64,000 nt of DNA from assembly GCF_017916425.1 (NCBI RefSeq), contig NZ_JAFMSX010000002.1, positions 614,413 to 678,412 of the forward strand, given 5' to 3'. Source of the DNA: Nocardioides sp. SYSU D00065 (GTDB lineage: Bacteria; Actinomycetota; Actinomycetes; Propionibacteriales; Nocardioidaceae). The notes below the pieces were generated by a model, which saw only the letters and a program-made list of their open reading frames with translations, was not told where the DNA came from and did no database searches. Each line of letters starts with the position of its first letter. The stretch's first letter is position 1. Of the stretch, positions 38,353 through 46,437 are shown one piece after another. The translations under genes and the position numbers were made by a program.

Positions 38353-39782
38353 CAGCTGTCCTCTCCCTTGAGGTACGCCTCGAGCCCGTGGCGGCCGCCC
38401 TCGCGGCCGTAGCCGGACTCCTTGTAGCCGCCGAAGGGCGAGGTCGGGTCGAACTTGTTGAACGTGTTGGCCCAGACCACGCCGGCGCGCAGGTGGTTTG
38501 CCATCGACAAGATCAGCGAGCCCTTGTCGGTCCAGACGCCGGCCGAGAGGCCGAAGGGGGTGTTGTTGGCCTTCTCGACCGCCTCCGACGGGGTGCGGAA
38601 CGTCAGCACCGACAGGACCGGGCCGAAGATCTCCTCGCGGGCGATCCGGTGGGCCTGGGTGACGCCGGTGAAGACGGTGGGGGCGAACCAGTAGCCGTGG
38701 GCGGGCAGCTCGCACGGCGCCGACCAGCGCTCGGCTCCCTCGGACTCGCCGACCTCCGACAGCTCGCGGATCTTGGCGAGCTGCTCGGCGGAGTTGATGG
38801 CCCCCACGTCGGTGTTCTTGTCGAGCGGGTCGCCCACCCGCAGGGTCGCCATGCGGCGCTTGAGGCGGGCCATCACCTCGTCGGCCACGGACTCCTGCAC
38901 GAGCAGCCGCGAGCCGGCGCAGCACACGTGGCCCTGGTTGAAGAAGATGCCGTTGACGATGCCCTCGACGGCCTGGTCGATCGGTGCGTCCTCGAAGACG
39001 ATGTTGGCGGCCTTGCCGCCCAGCTCGAGCGTCACCTTCTTGTCCGTCCCGGCGACCGCGCGCGCGATCGCCTTGCCGACCTCGGTCGAGCCGGTGAAGG
39101 CGACCTTGTCGACGTCCGGGTGAGACACGAGCGCCCGGCCGGTGTCACCGGCACCGGTGACGATGTTGACGACACCCGGCGGGAGATCGGCCTGCTGGCA
39201 GATCTCGGCGAACAGCAGGGCGGTCAGCGGAGTGGTCTCGGCCGGCTTGAGCACGACCGTGTTGCCGCACGCCAGCGCCGGGGCGATCTTCCAGGCCAGC
39301 ATCATCAGCGGGAAGTTCCACGGGATGACCTGGCCGGCGACACCGAGCGGGGTCGAGCCGTAGCCGGAGTACTTCAGCTTGTCGGCCCAGCCGGCGTAGT
39401 AGAAGAAGTGGGCCGCCAGGCTCGGCACGTCGACGTCGCGCGACTCACGGATGGGCTTGCCGTTGTCGATCGACTCCAGCACGGCCAGCTCGCGGCCGCG
39501 CTCCTGGATGATCCGGGCGATGCGGTAGAGGTACTTGGCCCGCTCGGCCCCGGACATGCGCGACCAGACGCGGGTGTAGGCGCGGCGGGCGGCCCGGACC
39601 GCGGCGTCGACGTCGGCGTCGCTGGCCTCGGCGACCTCGGCCAGCACCTCCTCGTTCGCCGGGTTGACGGTCTTGAACGCCGTGCCGGAGCCGTCGACGA
39701 ACTCGCCGTCGATGAACAGCCCGTAGGACGGCTTGATGTCGACGATCGCTCGCGACTCGGGTGCGGGTGCGTACTCGAACAT
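38352..39782 (-). CDS. Aldehyde dehydrogenase
   Basis: A 476-residue NAD(P)-dependent aldehyde dehydrogenase. The nucleotide-binding part has GVAGQVIPWNFPLMMLAWK and FTGSTEVGKAIA. The catalytic Glu is in VTLELGGKAANIVFEDA and the catalytic Cys in GIFFNQGHVCCAGSRLLVQ; the C-terminal TFNKFDPTSPFGGYKESG is normal. It lies 8 bp after deoC, which strongly suggests that it oxidises the acetaldehyde released by deoxyribose-phosphate cleavage. The half-length ALDH gene downstream is translationally coupled. Confidence 0.93.
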   Translation of the reverse strand: MFEYAPAPESRAIVDIKPSYGLFIDGEFVDGSGTAFKTVNPANEEVLAEVAEASDADVDAAVRAARRAYTRVWSRMSGAERAKYLYRIARIIQERGRELAVLESIDNGKPIRESRDVDVPSLAAHFFYYAGWADKLKYSGYGSTPLGVAGQVIPWNFPLMMLAWKIAPALACGNTVVLKPAETTPLTALLFAEICQQADLPPGVVNIVTGAGDTGRALVSHPDVDKVAFTGSTEVGKAIARAVAGTDKKVTLELGGKAANIVFEDAPIDQAVEGIVNGIFFNQGHVCCAGSRLLVQESVADEVMARLKRRMATLRVGDPLDKNTDVGAINSAEQLAKIRELSEVGESEGAERWSAPCELPAHGYWFAPTVFTGVTQAHRIAREEIFGPVLSVLTFRTPSEAVEKANNTPFGLSAGVWTDKGSLILSMANHLRAGVVWANTFNKFDPTSPFGGYKESGYGREGGRHGLEAYLKGEDS

Positions 39783-39790
39783 GGTGTGCC

Positions 39791-40783
39791 TCAGTCCAGC
39801 GTGAAGTAGTCGGGACCGGAGTAGCGACCGGTCGTCATCTTGGTGCGCTGCATGAGCAGGTCGTTGAGCAGGGTGGAGGCCCCGAAGCGGAACCAGTCGG
39901 GCGTCAACCAGTCGGCGCCGCAGGTCTCGTTGACCATCACCAGGTACTTGATGGCGTCCTTCGTGGTCCTGATCCCGCCGGCGGGCTTGACGCCCACCAT
40001 CTGTCCGGTCTGGTCGCGGAAGTCGCGGACCGCCTCCAGCATGACCAGGGTCACCGGCAGCGTGGCGGCCGGCTGCACCTTGCCCGTGGAGGTCTTGATG
40101 AAGTGGGCGCCGGCCATCATCGCCAGCCAGCTGGCGCGGCGTACGTTGTCGTAGGTCTGCAGCTCGCCGGTCTCGAAGATCACCTTGAGGTGCGCGCCCG
40201 TGCCGTCGGGGCGGTTGCAGGCCTCGCGGACCTGGGCGATCTCCTCGTAGACGTCGAGGTAGCGCCCGGAGAGGAACGCGCCCCGGTCGATGACCATGTC
40301 GATCTCGTCGGCGCCGGCCTCGACCGCGTCGCGCGTGTCGGCGAGCTTGATGTCCATCGCCGCGCGACCGCTGGGGAACGCGGTGGCGACGGCCGCCACG
40401 TGGACGCCGCTGTCGCCCAGCGTCTGCCGGGCGGTGGCGACCATGTCGGGGTAGACGCAGACGGCGGCGGTGGCCGGGCACGTCGGGTCGGCCGGGTCGG
40501 GTCGCATCGCCTTGGCGGCGAGTGCGCGCACCTTGCCGTGGGTGTCCTGGCCCTCGAGGGTCGTCAGGTCGACCATCCGGATGGCCAGGTCGATGGCGTA
40601 GGCCTTCGAGGTGGTCTTCACCGACCGCGTGGCGAGCCCGGCGGCGCGGGCCTCGGCGCCGACCTGGTCCACGCCGGGCAGTCCGTGGAGGAAACGGCGC
40701 AGGGAGGAGTCCGAGCGCACGACGTCGTCGAAGACCCCGGAGGTCGGGGCGGAGCTCTCCGTCGAGCTGGCAGTGGGCGTCAC
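39791..40783 (-). CDS. deoC: Deoxyribose-phosphate aldolase
   Basis: Cleaves 2-deoxyribose 5-phosphate to glyceraldehyde 3-phosphate and acetaldehyde, 330 residues, the long actinobacterial/proteobacterial form. The Schiff-base lysine is Lys230 in HFIKTSTGK, with supporting blocks DEIDMVIDRG, LKVIFETGEL and VGVKPAGGIRT. GTG 40783 is chosen because a TATGCT -10-like box (complement of 40790-40795) lies 6 nt upstream. It is the first gene of deoC-ALDH-ALDH. It completes the deoxynucleoside pathway begun by cdd, deoA and add about 7 kb away. Confidence 0.95.
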   Translation of the reverse strand: MTPTASSTESSAPTSGVFDDVVRSDSSLRRFLHGLPGVDQVGAEARAAGLATRSVKTTSKAYAIDLAIRMVDLTTLEGQDTHGKVRALAAKAMRPDPADPTCPATAAVCVYPDMVATARQTLGDSGVHVAAVATAFPSGRAAMDIKLADTRDAVEAGADEIDMVIDRGAFLSGRYLDVYEEIAQVREACNRPDGTGAHLKVIFETGELQTYDNVRRASWLAMMAGAHFIKTSTGKVQPAATLPVTLVMLEAVRDFRDQTGQMVGVKPAGGIRTTKDAIKYLVMVNETCGADWLTPDWFRFGASTLLNDLLMQRTKMTTGRYSGPDYFTLD

Positions 40784-40860
40784 CGACCCAGCATAGAGTT
40801 GGGTCGGACACGCCCGGCAATCAACGCCGGCGCGACTTCCCCCGACTCGACGAGGACGAC

Positions 40861-41457
40861 ATGGCAGGCCGGCAGGACGAGGTGGTCGAGCGTTTCCACG
40901 CCACGAGCGGACGGCTGACCGGCTGGCTCGCACTGCTGCTGGCGGCGGCCGTCCTCGTGGCCGGTCTCGCGTACCTCGACGAGGGATTCCCGCCGTGGGT
41001 CGCCGCGGCCGCGCTGCTCGCCGGCGTGGCGGCCTGGGCGGCGATGCTCCGGCCCGCGCTGTGGGTCACCGAGGAGCACCTGGTCATGCGCAACCTCGCC
41101 GAGACCGTCCACATCCGGCTCGCCGCGATCGAGGAGATGGCGGTACGCCAGGTGCTCGCGGTGCGCGCCGGGGACCGACGCTGGGTCTCCACGGTGATCG
41201 GACGCTCCTGGCGCAAGGCGATCGTGGCCCGGCCCGCGTCCGGTCCGACCACGCCGGCCGAGGGCATGTCCTACGCCGACTTCGCCGAGAACCGTCTCCA
41301 CGAACTCGTCGACACCGCGCGCAGGGCCGCGGGTGTGCGGCCGGGCTCGTCCGAGCAGCTGGCGCTGCCCGACGCCGTACGCCGTGAGCCGGCGTGGCTG
41401 CCCATCGTGCTGCTCGCGGTGGCCGCGCTCGTGTTCGCGGTGACGCTGTTCCTCTGA
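40861..41457 (+). CDS. PH-like domain membrane protein, unknown function
   Basis: A 198-residue protein with two hydrophobic helices near the N-terminus (about residues 21-40 and 45-65). A soluble domain follows that starts LWVTEEHLVMRNLAETVHIRLAAIEEM, the typical beginning of bacterial PH-like (bPH2/PF10756-type) domains. One C-terminal helix (LPIVLLAVAALVFAVTLFL) ends the protein. No enzymatic motif is visible. It is divergent from deoC (77 bp between starts). Confidence 0.7.
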   Translation: MAGRQDEVVERFHATSGRLTGWLALLLAAAVLVAGLAYLDEGFPPWVAAAALLAGVAAWAAMLRPALWVTEEHLVMRNLAETVHIRLAAIEEMAVRQVLAVRAGDRRWVSTVIGRSWRKAIVARPASGPTTPAEGMSYADFAENRLHELVDTARRAAGVRPGSSEQLALPDAVRREPAWLPIVLLAVAALVFAVTLFL

Positions 41458-41609
41458 GCGGTGCCCGCTGTGCCTCGGGCGGTGCCCGTGTGCTGGGCGG
41501 TGCAGGGGTGCGTCGGTGCCGGACCTCGCAGAGGCGAATCGGTTCCGTACCCGGCGCCCGGGCCGGCATACAGGCGTGGCCACCCCTCGAGGCGGGACCG
41601 CTCGACCGG

Positions 41610-42824
41610 TCAGCGGAGCTCGAACGCGCCGAGGTCGGCGCGACCTGCTGTCGGTCGGCGGACCGCCCGGGCCGGGGCGACGTACTCCCAGCGGGGTCGC
41701 CAGCGCCTCGGGACCCCGACCGCCCGGTCGACGGCGGGCGAGGACGGCCGGAGGCGGAAGTCCTCGGCGCCCGGGGCCACGAAGCCGCTGAGGTCCACGC
41801 GCCGGTCGCCGCGGCTGCGGAGGGCGCGGTCGCCCACCTCGCCCGGGCCGACGAACAGGTTGTTGCGCAGGTGGACGCTGCTGCCCTCGGCCGAGGCGAC
41901 GAACGTGCCCGACGTGCGGCGGTTGACGAAGGTGTTGTGGACGATCCACAGCGTGCAGGAGCGGTGGGTCAGGCCCTCGGCGCCGTATGCCACGAGCGCC
42001 GGGTTCTCCGAGCGGGGACCCTGCACGAGGACGTTGCCCGCGACCAGGGAGCGGCCGCCCTCGGGCAGGTCGATGGAGTAGCTCGCCGTGGAGTCGCCGT
42101 CGCTGATCCGGTTGGCGACGATCGTGTTGCGGGCGGCCCGGGACTTCAGCTCGTGCCCGGTGTCGGCGTCGGAGAGCCAGCTGCCGACCACGGTGAGCGA
42201 GCGGACGGCGCCGACGTAGAGGTTGTGCGAGTAGCCGTCGCCGGCGCCGTTGGCGAAGAACCGCGAGTCTCGGACGACGACGTCGCTGTCGGGGTCGGCT
42301 CCGGTGAGGATGCCGTTCTCGTTGTGGTGGAACCAGCTGCGCGTGACGGTGAGGTCGGTGCCCTCCTGGCGGATGCCGGCGCCGTTGCGGTCGGGGACCG
42401 CCGCACCGCTGAACTCGATCCGGTCCACCGTTGTGCGGTCGCCGGCGACGACCCAGATGGCCTTGCCCTGCGCATCCCGGCCGTCGGCGCGCAGGTGGGC
42501 GCGGCCGCCGTCGCCGCGCAGCGTCAGGTCGTCCTGCGTCCACGTGGCGACGTCGCCGGAGTAGGTCCCGGGGTCGATGAGCACGGTGTCGCCGTCGCGG
42601 GCGACGGCAGCGGCGGCGCTGGGCGTGGCCAGCTCCCGCTGCGGGCCGACCCGCCACGTCCGCGGCGCGCGGGCGTCGTACGCCGCTGCTGCGGGCGATC
42701 CACCGAGCGCGGGCGCACTCGGGTGCCGCGGCGTGAGCAGCTGCGGCGCGAGCAGCGCGAGTGCGAGGAGCACGGGGACGGGGAGCGCCGCCGTGGGGCG
42801 GCGAGCCGACCGCGGGCTGCGCAC
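41610..42824 (-). CDS. Secreted right-handed beta-helix protein
   Basis: A 404-residue protein with an N-terminal signal sequence (VPVLLALALLAPQLL). Repeated short strands follow in the pattern of a parallel beta-helix (TVDRIEFSGAAV, LTVTRSWFHHNENGILTG, VVVRDSRFFANGAG, LTVVGSWLSDADTG, NTIVANRISDGD, SVHLRNNLFVGPG). This fold is common in pectate lyases and carbohydrate-binding or -cleaving proteins; no catalytic site can be named. GTG 42824 lies 1 bp beyond the phosphosugar mutase stop, so it is probably co-transcribed with that gene. The 152 bp to the PH-domain gene hold only short GCGGTGC direct repeats. Confidence 0.78.
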   Translation of the reverse strand: MRSPRSARRPTAALPVPVLLALALLAPQLLTPRHPSAPALGGSPAAAAYDARAPRTWRVGPQRELATPSAAAAVARDGDTVLIDPGTYSGDVATWTQDDLTLRGDGGRAHLRADGRDAQGKAIWVVAGDRTTVDRIEFSGAAVPDRNGAGIRQEGTDLTVTRSWFHHNENGILTGADPDSDVVVRDSRFFANGAGDGYSHNLYVGAVRSLTVVGSWLSDADTGHELKSRAARNTIVANRISDGDSTASYSIDLPEGGRSLVAGNVLVQGPRSENPALVAYGAEGLTHRSCTLWIVHNTFVNRRTSGTFVASAEGSSVHLRNNLFVGPGEVGDRALRSRGDRRVDLSGFVAPGAEDFRLRPSSPAVDRAVGVPRRWRPRWEYVAPARAVRRPTAGRADLGAFELR

Positions 42825-42825
42825 G

Positions 42826-44487
42826 TCAGCCGCCGAAGGCCGCGGCGCGGAGATCGTCCTTGATCGCGTCGAGCCGGCGGGTCGCCGAGGTCCGCGCCGC
42901 GTCGACGCCTCCGTCGCCGGCCCCGCCCGGCGGGACGGGCACGACCACCTCGAGGTAGCACTTCACCTTGGGCTCGGTGCCGCTGGGACGCACGATCACG
43001 CGCGCGCCCTCCGCCAGCGAGTAGCGCAGCCCGTCCGTGGGCGGCAGTTGGGCCGAGCCCTCGGAGAGGTCCTCCACCCGGTGGACGGCGAGCCCGCCGA
43101 GGGTGGTCGGAGGCGCGGCGCGCAGCCGGTCCATGGTGGCCGGGATGTCGGCCAGGTCCTCGAAGCGCACCGACAGCTGGTCGGTGGCGTGGAGCCCGTG
43201 CTCGCGGGCGATGTCGTCGAGGACGTCGAGGAGCCCGCGACCCTCCGCCTTCGCCTGCGCGGCGAGCTCGCACACCAGCAGCAGCGCCGAGACGCCGTCC
43301 TTGTCCCGGACGTGCTCGGGGTCGCAGCAGTAGCCGAGTGCCTCCTCGTAGCCGAAGGCCAGGCCCTCCACCCGTCCGATCCACTTGAAGCCGGTGAGGG
43401 TCTCCTCGTGGGGCTGGCCGGCCGCTGCGGCGAGCTTGCCGAGCAGGCTCGAGGAGACGATCGAGTTCGCGTAGGTCCCCTCGCGGCCCCGGGCGAGGAG
43501 GTGGTGCGCGAGCAGAGCGCCGACCTCGTCGCCCCGGAGCATCCGCCAGCCGTCGGCGTCGGGCACCGCGACGGCGCAGCGGTCGGCGTCGGGGTCGTTG
43601 GCGACGACCAGGTCGGCGCCGGACTCCGCGGCGAGCGCCATCGCCAGGTCCATCGCGCCCGGCTCCTCGGGGTTGGGGAAGGAGACGGTCGGGAAGTCCG
43701 GGTCCGGGTGCTCCTGCTGCTCGACCACGTGCGGGGCGTCGAACCCGGCGGTCTCCAGCACCTGCGCCACGGTCGTGCCCCCGACGCCGTGCAGCGGCGT
43801 GTAGACGATGCGCAGGTCGCGGGGACCGTCCTGCGCCAGTCCAGCGACGGTGTCGAGGTAGCGGTCGACGATGTCCTCGCCCACCAGCGACCCGGCGTCG
43901 CCGCGGGGCAGGTCGGCGACCGGGCCGACGGCGGCGATCCGCGCGGCGATGTCGACGTCGGCGGGCGGCACGATCTGGCTGCCGTCGCCGAGGTAGACCT
44001 TGTAGCCGTTGTCCTGCGGCGGGTTGTGGCTGGCGGTGACCATCACGCCGGCCACGCAGCCGAGCTCGCGGATCGCGAAGGCGAGCAGCGGGGTGGGCAG
44101 CGTCCGTGGCATCACCAGCGCCTTGAAGCCGGCCCCGGTCATGATCTCGGCGGTGTCGCGGGCGAAGACGTCGGAGTCGTGGCGCGCGTCGAAGCCGATG
44201 ACCACGGAGCCGCCGGCGTGGCCGGTGTCGGTGAGGTACGCCGCGAGCCCGGCCGCCGCTCGCGTGACGACGACCCGGTTCATCCGGTTGGGGCCGGCGC
44301 CGAGCGCGCCGCGGAGACCGGCGGTCCCGAACTGCAGGGTGCCGGCGAACCGGTCGGCCAGGTCGGTCGGCTCGCCGCGCCCGGCGGCGGCCACCACGGC
44401 CTCGAGCTCGGCGCGCGTCCGGTCGTCCGGGTCCGCGGCCGCCCACGCGCGGGCCTGCTCGATCAGTTGGTCGATCTGTTCGCTCAT
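42826..44487 (-). CDS. Phosphosugar mutase (phosphoglucomutase/phosphomannomutase family)
   Basis: A 553-residue alpha-D-phosphohexomutase superfamily enzyme. The phosphoserine loop is VTASHNPPQDNGYKVY, the metal loop is DPDADRCAVAV, the sugar-binding loop is EEALGYCCDP, and the phosphate-binding loop is RPSGTEPKVKCYLEV. The long form matches mycobacterial PmmB. Family members can act on glucose-, mannose- or pentose-phosphates. With deoC, deoA and a nucleoside phosphorylase in the window and no deoB seen, a phosphopentomutase role is worth considering but unproven. It shares a strand with the beta-helix gene 1 bp downstream. Confidence 0.92.
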   Translation of the reverse strand: MSEQIDQLIEQARAWAAADPDDRTRAELEAVVAAAGRGEPTDLADRFAGTLQFGTAGLRGALGAGPNRMNRVVVTRAAAGLAAYLTDTGHAGGSVVIGFDARHDSDVFARDTAEIMTGAGFKALVMPRTLPTPLLAFAIRELGCVAGVMVTASHNPPQDNGYKVYLGDGSQIVPPADVDIAARIAAVGPVADLPRGDAGSLVGEDIVDRYLDTVAGLAQDGPRDLRIVYTPLHGVGGTTVAQVLETAGFDAPHVVEQQEHPDPDFPTVSFPNPEEPGAMDLAMALAAESGADLVVANDPDADRCAVAVPDADGWRMLRGDEVGALLAHHLLARGREGTYANSIVSSSLLGKLAAAAGQPHEETLTGFKWIGRVEGLAFGYEEALGYCCDPEHVRDKDGVSALLLVCELAAQAKAEGRGLLDVLDDIAREHGLHATDQLSVRFEDLADIPATMDRLRAAPPTTLGGLAVHRVEDLSEGSAQLPPTDGLRYSLAEGARVIVRPSGTEPKVKCYLEVVVPVPPGGAGDGGVDAARTSATRRLDAIKDDLRAAAFGG

Positions 44488-44511
44488 GTGCGCACCGTAG
44501 TCCGTGGGCCT

Positions 44512-44547
44512 GGCCGGTGCCGGTGGCCGGTGTCGGTGGCCGGTGTC
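44512..44547. repeat. Short tandem repeat, 13-bp unit, 2.7 copies
   Basis: GGCCGGTG recurs at 44512, 44525 and 44538 within a 13-bp unit GGCCGGTGCCGGT. It lies between the divergent phosphosugar mutase and VOC genes, just before the latter's start. Confidence 0.75.
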
Positions 44548-44558
44548 ACGCTCGGGGC

Positions 44559-44930
44559 ATGATCGATCACCTCGGCATCAACTGCACCGACCTGCCGCGC
44601 GCGGCGGCCTTCTACGACCGGGTCCTGGCCGTGCTGGGGCACCGTCGCCTGATGGACTTCGACGTGGCCATCGGCTACGGCTCCGAGGAGCCGGACTTCT
44701 GGATCGGCACCTTCGAGGGCGTCGGGCCCAACCGGGAGGTGCACGTCGCCTTCCGGGCGCCGGACGCCGCCACGGTGCGGGCCTGGCACGCGGAGGCCGT
44801 CGCCGCCGGCGCGGAGTCGCTGCACGAGCCGCGCCTGTGGCCGGAGTACCACCCCGGCTACTACGGCGCCTTCGTCCGCGACACCGAGGGCAACAACATC
44901 GAGGCCGTCTGCCACTCCGGCGACTCCTGA
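44559..44930 (+). CDS. VOC family (glyoxalase/bleomycin resistance-like) protein
   Basis: A 123-residue single-domain vicinal oxygen chelate protein. The first half begins MIDHLGINCTDLPRAAAFYDRVL with a metal-ligand His. REVHVAF carries a second His, and the C-terminal FVRDTEGNNIEAVCH carries the Glu ligand. The substrate cannot be told from the sequence; the family includes isomerases, dioxygenases and resistance proteins. ATG 44559 is where homology begins. The MOSC gene follows 57 bp later. Confidence 0.85.
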   Translation: MIDHLGINCTDLPRAAAFYDRVLAVLGHRRLMDFDVAIGYGSEEPDFWIGTFEGVGPNREVHVAFRAPDAATVRAWHAEAVAAGAESLHEPRLWPEYHPGYYGAFVRDTEGNNIEAVCHSGDS

Positions 44931-44987
44931 GGTCCGGTCGGGCCCGCTGGCTCTGCGCCCCTCCGGCAGCGGGGCTAGCGTGCAGCC

Positions 44988-45632
44988 GTGAGCGCCACCG
45001 TCCTGTCCGCCAACTCCGGCCCGCTGGCGCCCGTGGAGGGGCTGCGTCGTCCCAGCGGAATCCGCAAGCACCCGGTCGACCGGATCGAGGTCCGCGACCC
45101 GGGACCGAAGCGCAGCGGGCTGGGCAGCGGGGTGGTCGGCGACGCCATCTACAGCCGCAAGCACCACGGAGGCGCCACGCAGGCGGTCTACGCCGTCGCC
45201 CGTGAGGAGCTCGACTGGTGGGCGCGCGAGCTCGACCGCGACCTCGCGGACGGGATGTTCGGGGAGAACCTCACGACGATCGGCATCGACGTGGACGCCG
45301 CCGAGGTGGGCGAGCTCTGGGAGATCGGCAGCGCGCTGCTGGAGGTCTGCGGGCCGCGGGTCCCGTGCGCGACGTTCGCCAAGCACATGGGTGAGACGCG
45401 GTGGGTACGCCGCTTCGCCGAGCGCGGGCGTACCGGCGCCTACTTGGCCGTCCGGGAGCCGGGCGTGATCGAGCCCGGCGACGCCATCGAGGTCGTCCAC
45501 CGGCCGGGGCACGGACTGACCGTGCCGATGTACTTCCGGGCGTGGATGGGCGACCAGGGCCTGGCCGAGGTCTTCCTGCGGGCGCGGGTGCTGCCGCGCG
45601 CCGAGCACGACTGGCTGGAGTCGCGGCGCTGA
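44988..45632 (+). CDS. MOSC domain protein (YiiM-like)
   Basis: A 214-residue protein with the molybdenum cofactor sulfurase C-terminal domain. The conserved cysteine that binds Mo is in CGPRVPCATFAKHMG. Family blocks are GDAIYSRKHHGGATQAVYAVA and MFGENLTTIG. YiiM-like proteins reduce N-hydroxylated bases in some bacteria; that role here is inference. GTG 44988 has a TAGCGT box 6 nt upstream. A strong terminator hairpin follows at 45651. Confidence 0.88.
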   Translation: MSATVLSANSGPLAPVEGLRRPSGIRKHPVDRIEVRDPGPKRSGLGSGVVGDAIYSRKHHGGATQAVYAVAREELDWWARELDRDLADGMFGENLTTIGIDVDAAEVGELWEIGSALLEVCGPRVPCATFAKHMGETRWVRRFAERGRTGAYLAVREPGVIEPGDAIEVVHRPGHGLTVPMYFRAWMGDQGLAEVFLRARVLPRAEHDWLESRR

Positions 45633-45650
45633 GCGGGCCGCGCCGGACGA

Positions 45651-45682
45651 CCGGAGCCGGCGTCGAGGGACGCCGGCTCCGG
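45651..45682. terminator. Bidirectional terminator between the MOSC and haem oxygenase genes
   Basis: CCGGAGCCGGCGTC and GACGCCGGCTCCGG form a perfect 14-bp stem with a GAGG loop between two converging genes. Confidence 0.85.
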
Positions 45683-45686
45683 CGCG

Positions 45687-46361
45687 TCAGCGGAGGTAGC
45701 TCGGCAGGTCCCGGCCCAGCTCGGCGAAGACCGCCTGGTTGAGCTCGAACGCGACGCTGACCTCCGCCACGATCCGTGCCTGCTCCTCGACCGTCAGGTT
45801 CAGCGCGTCGAGCCGTGCCCGGTAGCCGTCCTTGTAGGGCTTCGGCTTGGGGATGAGCGGGAAGGCGTAGAACGCCGTGCCGCGGCCCTCGAGCTGGAGC
45901 TCGCGGTCGAGCACGCGGCCGATCACCTGTCCGCCGGAGAGGTCCCCGAGGTAGCGGGTGTAGTGGTGGGCGACGAAGAGGGGCGGCCACTCGCGCACCT
46001 CCAGGAGCCGCGCGACGTAGGCGTCGGTGGCTGGGCTGTGGAACACCTCCGGAGCGGGCGCACCGGCCGCCTGCGACCAGTGGGCGAGGTCGGACTCGAT
46101 CGCCGACAGACGGTCGAGCGCCGGATCGGCGACCGCGGCCACCGCGGGGTGGTCCCCGAGCTCGCGGCCGAGCAGCTCGAGCGTGCGGTAGACCTCGCGG
46201 AACCGCAGGAGGTAGTCGCGCACGGCGAGGGCGTTGACCCGAGCCGCGGTGAGCTCGGCCATGAAGGGGGAGCTCTCGGCCGCCGTGTGCGCCGCCTGCG
46301 AGCCCTCGCGCATCGCGATCGACAGCGGTGCCGTCGCTGGTGCTGGGTCGAGCAGTGTCAT
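45687..46361 (-). CDS. hmuO: Haem oxygenase
   Basis: Breaks haem to biliverdin, CO and ferrous iron, 224 residues. The proximal ligand is His25 in AMREGSQAAHTAAES, and the distal helix carries YTRYLGDLSGGQVIG, both standard for HmuO/HO-1-type enzymes. It lies at the 3' end of the haem-uptake gene cluster, as in corynebacteria, and releases iron from imported haem. AGGAAG lies at a suitable distance before ATG 46361. A strong hairpin (46400-46430) separates it from the htaA-type gene, so it depends on read-through or its own promoter. Confidence 0.94.
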   Translation of the reverse strand: MTLLDPAPATAPLSIAMREGSQAAHTAAESSPFMAELTAARVNALAVRDYLLRFREVYRTLELLGRELGDHPAVAAVADPALDRLSAIESDLAHWSQAAGAPAPEVFHSPATDAYVARLLEVREWPPLFVAHHYTRYLGDLSGGQVIGRVLDRELQLEGRGTAFYAFPLIPKPKPYKDGYRARLDALNLTVEEQARIVAEVSVAFELNQAVFAELGRDLPSYLR

Positions 46362-46399
46362 GTCGTGTGCTTCCTGTGTGAAGGGAGAGCGGCGTGGGC

Positions 46400-46430
46400 G
46401 GGCGTCCCCGCCAGGCCGGCGGGGACGCCC
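46400..46430 (-). terminator. Hairpin between the htaA-type gene and haem oxygenase
   Basis: GGGCGTCCCCGCC and GGCGGGGACGCCC form a perfect 13-bp stem with an AGGCC loop, 7 bp after the HtaA-protein stop and 38 bp before the hmuO start. Confidence 0.75.
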
Positions 46431-46437
46431 TGGGGGG

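Noticed and set aside
41458..41609. Three GCGGTGC direct repeats after the PH-domain gene as further members of the 52-bp repeat family
   Set aside because: They lack the AGCCACAT arm and any inverted partner; only the common GCGGTG string is shared.
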